NCBI RefSeq assembly: GCF_014651055.1
Contig: NZ_BMWD01000038.1
Coordinates: 1-56,128, forward strand
Source: Streptomyces fructofermentans
GTDB lineage: Bacteria > Actinomycetota > Actinomycetes > Streptomycetales > Streptomycetaceae
Reading direction: 5' to 3'
Length of the DNA: 56,128 nucleotides
Of this stretch, positions 43,331-51,455 are shown one piece after another (the stretch's first letter is position 1; the number at the start of each line of letters is the position of its first letter). The notes under the pieces are model-generated. The model had not been told where the DNA came from, searched no databases, and saw nothing but the letters and a program-made list of their open reading frames with translations. The position numbers and the translations under genes are program-made.

Positions 43331-45025
43331 TCGCCCGGGCGTGAGGCGGGTGGCTCGTGGCCGGGTGGGGCCGGTCTTCGACCGGTCCGTCCGGTGGGCC
43401 TTCGGGGGAGTCGTGATGACGGACTTGGCTTCCATCGCGTCCACCACGGTGCGGATCACCATGGCGCCGCTCGTGTGGTCCACAACGGTCTTGGTCTGGT
43501 GGGCGAGACCGCGTGCGGCAATACGTCGCCATGCGCCCTGGTCCCGGTCACCCTGCCAGCCGCATCCGGGGCAGATGGCCCACTTCCAGCCCGGCACGGT
43601 GGGCCGGTCCGGTGCCTTGCGGTGGCGGAGCGAGGTCAGACACGCGGGGCAGTGCTTGGAGGTGTTGCGCGGCGGCACAGTGACTACGGCCATTCCGACT
43701 TCGGCGGCGAGGTGGCGCATGTGGTCGGCGATCTGCCCGCGCACCGTCTGCGAGAGGCGGGTGTTCTGGGTGCGGTCCATGCCACTGGCTTCCATCGACC
43801 GCAGGTCTTCCAGGTAGATGACCGTGGCCCTGGCCGCGACAGCTTGGTCCACTGCCCAGCGAGCGGCAGACCATGCCAACGCGTCATTGAGGTTCGAGCG
43901 GCGCGCAGAGACGCGCCGGATCTCCTCCGCCAGGGTCGCCGCTCTGCTGTCCAAAGAGGGGTCGGCGAGCCGGTCGTAGTGGTCGCACTTGGCGTGCAGA
44001 CGCTCCGAGATTCGACGCAGCCGGTACTGCTTGGCCAGCACACCAGCGGCCCGGAACTGCGCGCCTGCCCCGAGATGGCTGATCTGTCCCTCGTCCTGCA
44101 TCCTGGCCGCGCCCGCGCTGAGAAGGGTGTTCAGGCCCCAGTCCACGCCGAGCGCGACCGTGTGGCCGGTGCGCTGGATCTTGGGCACTGGGTGGGTGTG
44201 GGCGAGATCGGCGCGTACCTTCCCGCCCGCGATGCGCAGGGTGGGCAGGTGGATCACCGCGTTCGCCGGAACCGTGGGCGGCAGCGTGATCGAGCACTCG
44301 ACCCAGGTCCAGTCACGGTATGTCTGCGGGCTTGGCCGAGTGGGGAGTTGCAGCCGCAGCAGGCCCTTCGTCGGCTCGATCGCGGACCGTTCGATGGTGG
44401 CCTGCTGCCTGTCGCACGCTGCGAGGAGCAACAAGCGGGCCACGCGTGGTGTGGGTTCCAGCTCGAACACGTCGACCGGACGACGGCCGTGGTTGCGCTC
44501 GAAGGAGGTGATCTGCCGGGTGCGGGAACGGATGATGCTGGACGGCAGGTGCTCGCCGCCCGGTATCGCGGCACGCACCGCGTCCCACTCCTCGCCGGTG
44601 CGCTTCTTCGGGTCTTCGGGCCAGACGGACAGCACACCGGCCACCAGATCGGCGCGCCACTTTACCGACCGCAGTGCACGACCCGCCTGCTCCTGCGCCA
44701 TGCGCACGATCCGATCGTTGACCTTCACCTTGCAGGAGACCGTCCAGCCCAGGCGGCGCAGTGCCATCCACGCGTTTGACGGCAGCTTCCGGCCGCCCGG
44801 GTCCTGCCCCCCGGCCAGCTCATCCACGTCAGTGGTGTTCCAGTGTCCGGCCAGCAGCGCGCCGGTCATCCCGGCCACCAGGTCAGCACACCAGCCCACC
44901 CGTTCCGCCAGAGCGGCACATGTGAGGACTTCGCCGGTCTTCTCATCCACGCCCGACCGGATCAGGACGCGGGCGCAGGCGGTGCGGCAGGTCTCGCCCT
45001 CAGCCAGGGGCAGCTTCCGGCTCAC
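43070..45025 (-). CDS. tnpB: TnpB RNA-guided endonuclease of IS607 element
   Basis: A 651-aa TnpB with a complete split RuvC nuclease: GVDWG (Asp295), YLED (Glu406) and GDRDQGA (Asp493/Asp495). A zinc finger of Cys459, Cys462, Cys485 and Cys488 lies between the second and third motifs. The N-terminal about 285 residues (WED/REC-like) are longer than in compact about 400-aa TnpBs. After the nuclease, residues about 512-651 are basic, Arg/Thr/Pro-rich and without evident fold; this DNA should double as omega-RNA. The GTG at 45025 overlaps the tnpA stop. TnpB cuts target DNA next to a TAM using the omega-RNA guide and helps the element persist. No stop codon or substitution in a catalytic residue is visible, so it may still be active. 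Confidence 0.88.
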   Translation of the reverse strand: MSRKLPLAEGETCRTACARVLIRSGVDEKTGEVLTCAALAERVGWCADLVAGMTGALLAGHWNTTDVDELAGGQDPGGRKLPSNAWMALRRLGWTVSCKVKVNDRIVRMAQEQAGRALRSVKWRADLVAGVLSVWPEDPKKRTGEEWDAVRAAIPGGEHLPSSIIRSRTRQITSFERNHGRRPVDVFELEPTPRVARLLLLAACDRQQATIERSAIEPTKGLLRLQLPTRPSPQTYRDWTWVECSITLPPTVPANAVIHLPTLRIAGGKVRADLAHTHPVPKIQRTGHTVALGVDWGLNTLLSAGAARMQDEGQISHLGAGAQFRAAGVLAKQYRLRRISERLHAKCDHYDRLADPSLDSRAATLAEEIRRVSARRSNLNDALAWSAARWAVDQAVAARATVIYLEDLRSMEASGMDRTQNTRLSQTVRGQIADHMRHLAAEVGMAVVTVPPRNTSKHCPACLTSLRHRKAPDRPTVPGWKWAICPGCGWQGDRDQGAWRRIAARGLAHQTKTVVDHTSGAMVIRTVVDAMEAKSVITTPPKAHRTDRSKTGPTRPRATRLTPGRREVPSPTRPLGRAGQRPEGHAPTDRTRLPRAAHRHQSVTTIRTPTTSRHRPRGAALGAGFHLHAHASPPRWAEPAPNLTVRAESLS

Positions 45026-45532
45026 GCAGCGCCGCCTTTGTCGCCGCTCTGGCCGGACTCGGCCAGCAGCCGCTTACGGTTCTCCGCATCACGCATCGCA
45101 TCGAACCGGGCCGGCCGGTCCTCATGCGTGACGCGCAGGACAGTGACAGAGCCGTCAGCTACCATCGCCAACACCCGTTTCAAACCACGACGGTTCTCCT
45201 TCAGACCCAGACCCGAGCCACGATCCTGGACGATTCTGACGACCTCGCCCGTCGAAACGGCCCGCAGCCCGGCCTCCTGCATCTCCAGCGAGGACTCCCG
45301 CCCGGACGAGCCGGACACGCGCACATACAGCAACTCCGCACGCGGGCGCGAAGTTGAAGAGTCTGCCGCGCTTCATGTTCTCCACATCAACCGAGGAGAA
45401 CCGGCGCTCACAACCGACCGACATGAAGGGAATCCTGCCGTCCAACGCCCACCGACGAAGCGTCATCGGGTCCATCCCGAGACGCTCCGCAGCCTTGGAC
45501 AGACGCAGCAACCTCATGTCCGCAACCATACG
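45022..45532 (-). pseudogene. tnpA: IS607 TnpA serine recombinase, frameshifted and shortened
   Basis: The first frame, from ATG 45532 or 45520, encodes the MerR-like helix-turn-helix (RLSKAAERLGMDPMTLRRWA, then LDGRIPFMSVGCERRFSSVD and VENMK). The serine-recombinase part lies in another frame: AELLYVRVSGSSGRESSLEM with the catalytic-type Ser in RVSGS, VVRIVQDRGSGLGLKENRRG and VTVLRVTHEDRPARF. The two frames can only be joined by a +1 shift at about 45350-45372. After RPARF the sequence jumps to DAMRDAENRKRLLAESG, so about 50 residues of the catalytic core and E-helix region appear deleted compared with the family as I remember it. TnpA is therefore probably non-functional. Confidence 0.75.
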
Positions 45533-45914
45533 GTGCACAACACCAGCGATGAAAAATGAAGTTGGGGATCCGGGGCCGACGCTTCTGGCTGGAACGAGAT
45601 CAGCGAGAGCCTTCAGGCCCAGGGCTATCCCGTGGTCGCCACCGCGAACCCGCTGCGCAGCCTCACCAGCGACGCCGACTAGCTGGCCGCCCGGCTGAGG
45701 TCGATCAAGGGGCCGATCGTCCTCGTCGGCTACTCCTACGGCGGGGCCGTGATCACGAACGCGGCCGCCGGCAACCCTGACCCCGCTCGACCTGCCGATG
45801 GGCCTCCCGACGTGCCCGGGGGCCCCACCGGCAGGCTTGGGACCTTGCAATGGGCGTGTGGACGCAGCTCGTTGAGCCGGCCCAGGGTTCGAGAGCCGGA
45901 TGCCCCGCGGGGGT

Positions 45915-46715
45915 TCAGGGCCGCCGGCCCCACGCCATCACCATGCCGGGGCCGAGTTCGGCGGCATGAGGGGAGGCCAGGTAGGACACGGCCTCGTCGA
46001 TGACCGCGGAGTCCACCCGCCCGGTGTCCTCCAGCGCGGGCCGCATCCGGTTCCACGTCTCGGACCAGAAGCGGGCCAGCGGACCACCCGCGACCAGCGG
46101 CGGGCACACGAGTTCCGCCGCCACGTCCTGAAGGCCCTCCTCGCGCAGGAAGTGCGGGTACGCCGGACCCGAGGACGTGTCGGTGCCGATCGTCGACCGC
46201 AGCGCCTGCCACATGGCGTCCATGGTCCGCCGGTAGGCCGAGGAGGTGTCCAGGACGTTCGGCAGTTCCACGGCGTCGGCGAGCACCAGCAGGCCGCCCG
46301 GATTCAGCCAGCCGGCCAGGCGCGAGATGAGCCGGCGGCGCTCGGGCAGGTGCATCAGCACGAATCTGGTGTGGATCAGGTCGAAGCCGCCCAGCCGCAG
46401 GCCCTCGTCCCGGAGGTCGGCGGTGACCAGCCGCAACCGAGGGTCCGCAGGGCCCTCCAGACCGCCGGTGTCCCGGTCGAGGGCGACCACCTCCGCTGCG
46501 CCGGCCTCGTCCAGCAGCCAGCGCACCACCGTCCCGGTACCGGCTCCCACGTCCAGACAGCGACTGCCGGGCCCGACGCCGAGGGCGCGCAGACGGCGTG
46601 TGGTCAACGGGTCGTACACCAGCGCGGCCGCGTCGATGCGTTCGGATTCCTCGGGGTGTTGCGGCTCGAACAGGTCCTTGCCGTAGTCGCCGCCGGACAC
46701 CGTGGGGCCGGTCAC
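45915..46715 (-). CDS. Class I SAM-dependent methyltransferase
   Basis: A 266-aa enzyme from GTG 46715, preceded by GGGGACCGGCC. Motif I is CLDVGAGTGTVVRWLLDEAG, followed by VVALDRDTGGLEG (acidic ribose contact), LVTADLRDEG and FDLIHTRFVLMHLPERR, a standard UbiE/COQ5-like pattern. Residues after about 180 form the substrate cap (YPHFLREEGLQDVAAELVCP). The substrate cannot be told. The short tail of the interrupted hydrolase approaches its stop codon; no operon partner is visible. Confidence 0.88.
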   Translation of the reverse strand: MTGPTVSGGDYGKDLFEPQHPEESERIDAAALVYDPLTTRRLRALGVGPGSRCLDVGAGTGTVVRWLLDEAGAAEVVALDRDTGGLEGPADPRLRLVTADLRDEGLRLGGFDLIHTRFVLMHLPERRRLISRLAGWLNPGGLLVLADAVELPNVLDTSSAYRRTMDAMWQALRSTIGTDTSSGPAYPHFLREEGLQDVAAELVCPPLVAGGPLARFWSETWNRMRPALEDTGRVDSAVIDEAVSYLASPHAAELGPGMVMAWGRRP

Positions 46716-47010
46716 GGCCGGTCCCCGGTGTCGGTCCCTGCGCTACGTCCAATGCGAATCGGTGCCATGAAACGTCCTGACGCGTGGAGGTCGGGCCGTG
46801 TCCAGCGTGGCAGCTTTCGGACCCGGCCGCAGACCGCGCGGACCTGACACCGGGCCCGCCGCGTGCCGCCCGTGACGGGGGAGCCCGCCCTCACCCGCAA
46901 GTCGGGACCGCGTCCACGGGCGACCATGGCGACTGCCCGGCCAGACCCTATGATCATTCCGCTCCTGCGCCCGCTGTGGGCACCGATGCCGCGGAGACAG
47001 GCCGAGAACG

Positions 47011-47250
47011 ATGACGAGTCCCCGCAAGGCCCCCTGGATACTGGCTCGCTTCGCACAGGCCGCGATCGCGGTGGTCGCCGTGGCGGACGTCCTCCGCGTG
47101 ATGGCGGTCCGGGACCACTACCCGCAGAACACCGGCGCGTCCCAGCGCACGTCCGCATTGGCCTCCACGGTCTTCGTCAACCTGATGGCTCTCGCGATCG
47201 TGCTGTTCCTGGCCTGGCTGGACCGGGCGGGGCGCGGACTGCGCGCTGCG
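47011..47250 (+). pseudogene. Truncated DUF4328-like membrane protein
   Basis: From ATG 47011 the first about 75 residues form two membrane helices (ILARFAQAAIAVVAVADVLR, ASTVFVNLMALAIVLFLAWL) ending DRAGR, matching the N-terminal half of DUF4328 proteins. The second helical pair (RGWAIGGWFVPFAN-like) is absent; the frame instead runs on into unrelated Arg/Gly-rich sequence across the terminator at 47382. It looks like a 5' fragment left by a deletion. Confidence 0.5.
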
Positions 47251-47381
47251 GGAGTCGGCTCTCGCCTTCGCGAGCGGTGCGACGGGCGCACCGCCTCCGA
47301 GCGGAACTCCGCGTCGCGGTTCATGACTCCGCGGGCCGGGCCCGGGGCCGGCCTCAGGGGACGGCAGATCGTTGGAGTGCG

Positions 47382-47407
47382 GAAGGCCCCGCCGGAGCGG
47401 GGCCTTC
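47382..47407. terminator. Bidirectional terminator
   Basis: GAAGGCCCCG (47382-47391) and CGGGGCCTTC (47398-47407) form a perfect 10-bp stem with a 6-nt loop. It lies 67 bp past the stop of the leftward secreted-protein gene and ends with C/T on one strand and G/A on the other. Confidence 0.8.
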
Positions 47408-47473
47408 GCGGTGCGGTCGGGCGGGGACCGATGTACAGGTCCTGAACGCCCGACCGACCCGGTTGACGTCGGC

Positions 47474-48325
47474 TCAGTTCACGTCGACGTAGTCGCCGGT
47501 GGAGTTGCTCGCACCGGTGGTGGTGTTGCCGCTGTAGCGCCAGCGCCATGTGCCGTCCTGCGAGGCGGTCACGGTGGTCTTGAGGTGTCCGCTGCTGTTG
47601 GCGGTCACCGACTTGACCGTGGTGTACGTGCTGGAACCGGCGGGCTTGAACTGCAGCTTCACCAGTCGGCCGCCGTAGTTGTCGTAGCGGTGTTCGCTCC
47701 AGTTGGCGCGCTGCACGGTGCCGGTGACGGTGATCGGCTTGCCCTTGGTGACGGGCTCCGGAGTGGCGTTCGCACTCTGGATGCGCGAGGCACGCTGGAG
47801 GCGGACCGTCGGGGAGAGCAGGTCGGTGTCGTAACCGCCGCCCTTCTTGATGGCCGTGCCGAGCGTCTTCCACGTGCTGGCGTCACTGTTGACGAGGTTG
47901 TTGCCGTTGCCGCCCGGCATGTTGTCCGGGTCGACGGTCATCGTCTCGTCGCAGTCGCGGAAGGTGTAGCCCCCCGCCGAGGAGGTCCGGCAGCTCCACC
48001 GGGTCGTGAAGACCGCGAGCAGGTACTCGTTGGACCCGTAGGTGCCCCGGTACGCCTCGACCCACCAGCTGTCGAGCGCCACCTTGCTCTTCACCGTGTA
48101 CGTCAGCGGAGCCTCGACCTCGGCGCTGATGCCGACGACGATGGGCTTGCCGTTGTTGATCACGATGTTCGAGAACGAGACGTCGCTCTCGGCCGCGTGC
48201 GCGGCGGGGGCCGTGAGCCCCACGCCGGCCAGCGCCATGCCGCCGGCCAAGGCCGCGGCGGCCATGCGCCGCAGGGTCACCGGTCTGTGCCGCGGTGCCG
48301 CGGCAGCTGATATTGAAGTGATCAA
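47474..48325 (-). CDS. Secreted protein with Ig-like beta-sandwich repeats
   Basis: An up to 283-aa exported protein. The start is uncertain (TTG 48325, GTG 48280 or ATG 48265); all include the signal peptide RRMAAAALAGGMALAGVGLT with cleavage near APAAHA. The mature part has two beta-rich domains: VSFSNIVINNGKPIVVGISA with VKSKVALDSWWVEAYRG, and a second one KGKPITVTGTVQRANWSEHR, then VKLQFKPAGSSTYTTVKSV and a final DGTWRWRYSGNTTTGAS. One disulfide pair is likely (WSCRTS, FRDCDE). It resembles extracellular Ig-like proteins of Streptomyces with no known activity. Confidence 0.75.
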   Translation of the reverse strand: MITSISAAAAPRHRPVTLRRMAAAALAGGMALAGVGLTAPAAHAAESDVSFSNIVINNGKPIVVGISAEVEAPLTYTVKSKVALDSWWVEAYRGTYGSNEYLLAVFTTRWSCRTSSAGGYTFRDCDETMTVDPDNMPGGNGNNLVNSDASTWKTLGTAIKKGGGYDTDLLSPTVRLQRASRIQSANATPEPVTKGKPITVTGTVQRANWSEHRYDNYGGRLVKLQFKPAGSSTYTTVKSVTANSSGHLKTTVTASQDGTWRWRYSGNTTTGASNSTGDYVDVN

Positions 48326-48483
48326 TCCCCACCCCTGAATCGAGTGTCTGTGCGCGGGGCGATTGCCCGCCGCGGGAACTCTAGATCATCCGCGGAAGGC
48401 GACCGGCGCCGCTCCACCTGCCGGAACGGGCCGCGGTCTGCTCGGCGGGACGGGAGGACGACAGGCCTTCGCGCCGGCGGCCC

Positions 48484-48909
48484 TCACGGCCGCTTCCGGC
48501 GTCCTGGACGGCGGCTGGCGGCCCCGTGGACCGGGCACGGGCGGCGCGGACGCGTCGGACCGATCGGCGATCGGGCGCGGGCACGGTGCCTTGCCGTCCG
48601 GGCGGTCCGGACGCGCCGCAGCCCTTCGCGGTGCTCGTCGGACCATTCGTCGGGCAGGCGTACCAGGACCCGGACGGACGACCCGGACGCGGCAGCGTCC
48701 GCCACCACGAACACGGCGGACCCGGCCCGACCGGACTGCTCGAACCGGATCTCGGGATTGCGCCCGCCGTTCATCCAGACGGCGTCCCGCCCGCCCGCGA
48801 GCGCCTCCACGGCCTCCGACCAGCGCTCCAGGTCGTCCGGCGCCATGCGGCCGTACTGCTGTCCTCGCCCACGCCCGCTCCCCGTTCTCGCAACGACCGT
48901 CGCCGCCAT
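48484..48909 (-). CDS. Possible DUF5959-like protein or remnant
   Basis: The frame from 48909 contains one credible domain, MAPDDLERWSEAVEALAGGR, DAVWMNGGRNPEIRFEQSGR, and SVRVLVRLPDEWSDEHREGL. That layout (a helix, a W-x-x-GG-R strand pair and a final hydrophobic strand) resembles the C-terminal half of DUF5959 proteins. The remaining 60 residues are Arg/Pro-rich and look non-coding, and the usual N-terminal strands are missing. It may be a truncated relic. Confidence 0.35.
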   Translation of the reverse strand: MAATVVARTGSGRGRGQQYGRMAPDDLERWSEAVEALAGGRDAVWMNGGRNPEIRFEQSGRAGSAVFVVADAAASGSSVRVLVRLPDEWSDEHREGLRRVRTARTARHRARARSPIGPTRPRRPCPVHGAASRRPGRRKRP

Positions 48910-49092
48910 GCCCGTGTGTCGGCACTCGCCCGGACGGGGCGTCGCGCCAGGAGTGCCTGGTCCGCTCATCGACGATGTGGGACGAGTGGGACCGCCGAGC
49001 CGTCCTCAGTGACCGGCACGGGTGTCGGCGACCTGCCCGCCGGGCGCCGGCCCGGACTCGCGGGTAGGAGCGGAAGCCGCGTGCACGGCCGG

Positions 49093-50091
49093 CTAGCGCG
49101 CCGCCCGTTTCGAGGCCGCGTTGGACGTGAGCAGCGCGGTTCCCAGTGGGGTGAGGGTGTGGAGCACCCGGTTGTGGTGCCGGGTGGAGACGATCAGGTC
49201 CGCCTCGCGCAGTGCCGTGGTGTGCTGGCTGGCGGTCGGCGGGGTGACACCGATGCGGCGGGCCAGTTCGCCGGTGGTGCAGCCGTCCTCGATCACGCGC
49301 AGTGCGGCGGCCCGGGTGGATCCCAGCAGTCGGCTCAGCGTGCCGTCGGGGACGCGGTCGGCCGACCGGGTCCCCCAACCGGGCGGCTGGGCGATGGGGT
49401 AGACGAGGACGGGCGGGAGTTCGGGGTCGATCAGGGTGACGGGGGTGCGATGGCAGAACACGGAGGGCACCAGGAGCAGGCCCCGGCCGGCGAGGTGGAG
49501 GTCGCGGTCGACGGGGTAGTCCGCTTCGAGCACCGGTGGGGACCATCGGAGGGTCGGGCGCAGGCTGCGCAGCAGTCCGTCGGTGCCGTGGTCGAGCAGG
49601 GCGCGGGCGCGTACGGCCCGGTCCGCGTCGATCAGGGACTGGAGGCGCGTCCAGATGGGGGCCAGTGCGGCCCGGTGGTAGTTGCGCAGCGCCTCGCCGA
49701 GTTCGGCGAGGGTGTTGCGGTCGCCGTCGGCCAGCGGGCGGGCCCAGCCGGGCGGACCGGGCAGGACGGCCAGGTCCTGGCGCAGTCGCCGGCGGGGCGT
49801 CGACAGAGTCGCCTCGATGCCGCTGGCCAGGTCGGGGGCCGTCTGCGGCGGCGTGAGGAAGTCGGGGAAGTCGCCCACGGGAGGCGCGAGGTAGCGGATC
49901 AGTCTCGACTGCGGCCCGGGCAGGCCGCGTAATCGGGTACGGGTCTGCGCCCGCCACGGGCCGAACACCGCCCTGCCTTCGGTGCGGGCCAGCTGACTGG
50001 CGCTGAGCACGATCTCCCACATGGCGTCCGGCCCCCTGGCGACCCGCACCCGGGACAGGTCGTCCGCCGTGAAATGCACCCTGAGTCCCAT
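49093..50091 (-). CDS. DUF5937-type winged-helix transcriptional regulator (second copy)
   Basis: A 332-aa regulator starting MGLRVHFTADDLSRVR at 50091, with AGGGGGAATC upstream. Its N-terminal domain (DAMWEIVLSASQLARTEGRA, PDFLTPPQTAPDL) and its C-terminal ArsR-like HTH (GSTRAAALRVIEDGCTTGEL, ARRIGVTPPTASQHTTALRE, VLHTLTPLGTALL) are collinear with the regulator at 38168-39202. It shares long runs such as SLIDADRAVRARALLDHG with only conservative changes. It is divergent from the lipoprotein gene across 314 bp. Ligand unknown. Confidence 0.88.
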   Translation of the reverse strand: MGLRVHFTADDLSRVRVARGPDAMWEIVLSASQLARTEGRAVFGPWRAQTRTRLRGLPGPQSRLIRYLAPPVGDFPDFLTPPQTAPDLASGIEATLSTPRRRLRQDLAVLPGPPGWARPLADGDRNTLAELGEALRNYHRAALAPIWTRLQSLIDADRAVRARALLDHGTDGLLRSLRPTLRWSPPVLEADYPVDRDLHLAGRGLLLVPSVFCHRTPVTLIDPELPPVLVYPIAQPPGWGTRSADRVPDGTLSRLLGSTRAAALRVIEDGCTTGELARRIGVTPPTASQHTTALREADLIVSTRHHNRVLHTLTPLGTALLTSNAASKRAAR

Positions 50092-50405
50092 GATTCCCCC
50101 TACGCGTCCGGCTCTCCTCCACATTTTCGACGCCCCGCACGACCCCTGAGCGGCCTCTTTTGGCCAAGGTGAAACGTTCTTGTAGGAGCACGGCGCACCA
50201 CGCGACGCTGGGGGCGGCAGAACGGGATGCGGCTCGGGCCGGCCCTCGTCCTCCCGGGCCCCGCCGGAGACTGCGGGACCGGGAGACGACCGGCGGGGCT
50301 GGCCCGTGACCGACGGGTGGGGGACGACGGCAGTCGGGGCCGCCCGGAGGGACGGGAGCGGCAACGGGGAGTGGGACCCACGAGGTTGAAGGGGGATTCG
50401 GGTCC
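50092..50405. other. Divergent promoter region of regulator and lipoprotein genes
   Basis: A 314-bp gap. The AT-richest segment, GGTGAAACGTTCTTGTAGG at about 50168-50186, is a plausible rightward or leftward promoter core. It is bordered by GGCC-TCTTTT-GGCC at about 50153-50166. No operator repeat as clear as that at 9330 was found, and no extra gene is supported. Confidence 0.4.
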
Positions 50406-51323
50406 ATGGGACGTGTGCTCATGTCGATGTGCGCGGTGATGGTTGCCGCCTCGGTCGTCGTCACCGGATGCAGTGATGACGGCGGTCGGGCGCGGCAGGC
50501 TTCGGACGAGCGGCCGCCGGCACTGACCTGGCAGCAGGAACTGCGGGTCACCGACGCGCAGCAGCGTCTGACGAAGCAGTGCATGAAACGCCATGGCTTC
50601 GCCTACTCCGAGGACCGCGGCCTGTCACTTCGGGAGAGCCGTCCCGTGCGGTACGTCCAGGACGACGTCGCGTGGGCCCGGACGTACGGCTACGGCAGCC
50701 GCATCGAGGCGAGGAGCGCGCGGGAGCGGGAGCGCAACCCCAACGGCACGTACCGGCAAGGCCTTTCGGCTCCGAGACGCGCGGCCTTCGACGTCGCCCT
50801 GGACGGCGGCGAGGGAGCCCGCATGCTCACGGCCCCACTGCTCGGGGGAGGGGAGATCCGCAAACGCATCGGGGGCTGTACCGAGGAGGTCGAACGCAGG
50901 CTCTACGGCGACCCGGCCGAATGGTTCCGCACGGGCAAGGTCGTCACGAGCCTGAACTCCCTTTACGGCGAGCGGCTCATGAAGGACCGGGCGCTCACCG
51001 CGGCGGTACGGGCGTGGTCCCGCTGCATGAGGAAGGCGGGGCAGCCCCACGAGGACCCGCAGGCGGCCCGCGATGCCGTGCGGGCCGACACCGGCCGGCT
51101 CGGAGCGGCCCGCGGCGACGAGGCGTTCGCCGCCGAGCGCCGGACGGCCGCCGCGGACGCGACCTGTGCTCGCCGCACCTCCCTGCGGGCCGTGGCCACG
51201 GCCCGGGAGGCGTACTACGTGGACCGGTTGCGCGACCGGTTCGGCAAGGACATCGACACCTACCGGCGCCTGGGCCACCGGGCCTACGACCGGGCGGTGC
51301 GCATCGTTCCGGAGCGCGACTGA
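50406..51323 (+). CDS. Putative lipoprotein, 305 aa
   Basis: Exported lipoprotein with lipobox VVTGC (Cys near residue 22) following MGRVLMSMCAVMVAASVV. The mature domain is helical and highly charged (RVTDAQQRLTKQCMKRHGFA, GGCTEEVERRLYGDPAEWFR, VRAWSRCMRKAGQPHEDPQA, YYVDRLRDRFGKDIDTYRRL). Four to five cysteines are spaced as in secreted helical bundle proteins (QCMKRHG, GGCTEE, SRCMRK, TCARR). Streptomyces encode many such proteins; no activity is known. The ATG is supported by its position behind GGGGGATTCGGGTCC. Confidence 0.8.
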   Translation: MGRVLMSMCAVMVAASVVVTGCSDDGGRARQASDERPPALTWQQELRVTDAQQRLTKQCMKRHGFAYSEDRGLSLRESRPVRYVQDDVAWARTYGYGSRIEARSARERERNPNGTYRQGLSAPRRAAFDVALDGGEGARMLTAPLLGGGEIRKRIGGCTEEVERRLYGDPAEWFRTGKVVTSLNSLYGERLMKDRALTAAVRAWSRCMRKAGQPHEDPQAARDAVRADTGRLGAARGDEAFAAERRTAAADATCARRTSLRAVATAREAYYVDRLRDRFGKDIDTYRRLGHRAYDRAVRIVPERD

Positions 51324-51455
51324 CCACAGCGCGCGACGGACCGCCGGACGCCGAGGGCGCACCGGCCGACCACGGCGGCACCCGGGGGCCGGCCCCGCCG
51401 ACCGCCGCCGTACGGATACGAACACCGAGGCACCACCAACGAGGGGAAGACGAAC

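Larger units (their letters stand above)
43064..45572 (-). mobile_element. IS607-family insertion sequence (tnpA defective, tnpB open)
   Basis: About 2509 bp, delimited by comparing the two halves of the interrupted hydrolase gene. There is no target duplication, as expected for a serine-recombinase element, and the recovered target contains GG, the dinucleotide preferred by IS607. The order on the minus strand is tnpA (from about 45532) then tnpB (45025 to 43070), with the tnpA stop overlapping the tnpB GTG (GTGA). The left end, reading leftward, lies 40 bp before tnpA; the right end lies six bases beyond the tnpB stop. The exact ends could shift by one or two bases because of the G run at 45572-45575. 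Confidence 0.82.
42907..45780 (+). pseudogene. Secreted alpha/beta-hydrolase gene split by an IS607 element
   Basis: The left part (42907-43063) encodes a signal peptide (LKPVRLPKLASLAVLLPAAA, then ALISAGPSLA) and the first strand TKPTVVLVHGA. The right part (45573 onward) continues in the same protein with ADASGWNEISESLQAQGYPV, VATANPLRSLTSDAD, and LAARLRSIKGPIVLVGYSYG with AVITNAAAGNP. If 43064-45572 is removed, GCG-T joins GG-GCC as a TGG codon and the frame is exactly restored. Three further defects exist: the expected start after GGAAGAGTGGT is CTG rather than ATG (another ATG lies at 42853), an in-frame TAG at 45680-45682 replaces the usual Tyr, and homology stops soon after GNP, losing the catalytic acid and His. 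Confidence 0.85.

Noticed and set aside
43136..44779. 547-codon open frame on the plus strand opposite tnpB
   Set aside because: It is the antisense shadow of tnpB in very GC-rich DNA; composition is Arg/Gly/Ala-rich, with no domain.
47251..47445. 3' half of the frame starting at 47011
   Set aside because: It runs through a strong terminator hairpin (47382-47407) and has no resemblance to DUF4328; the real fragment stops earlier.
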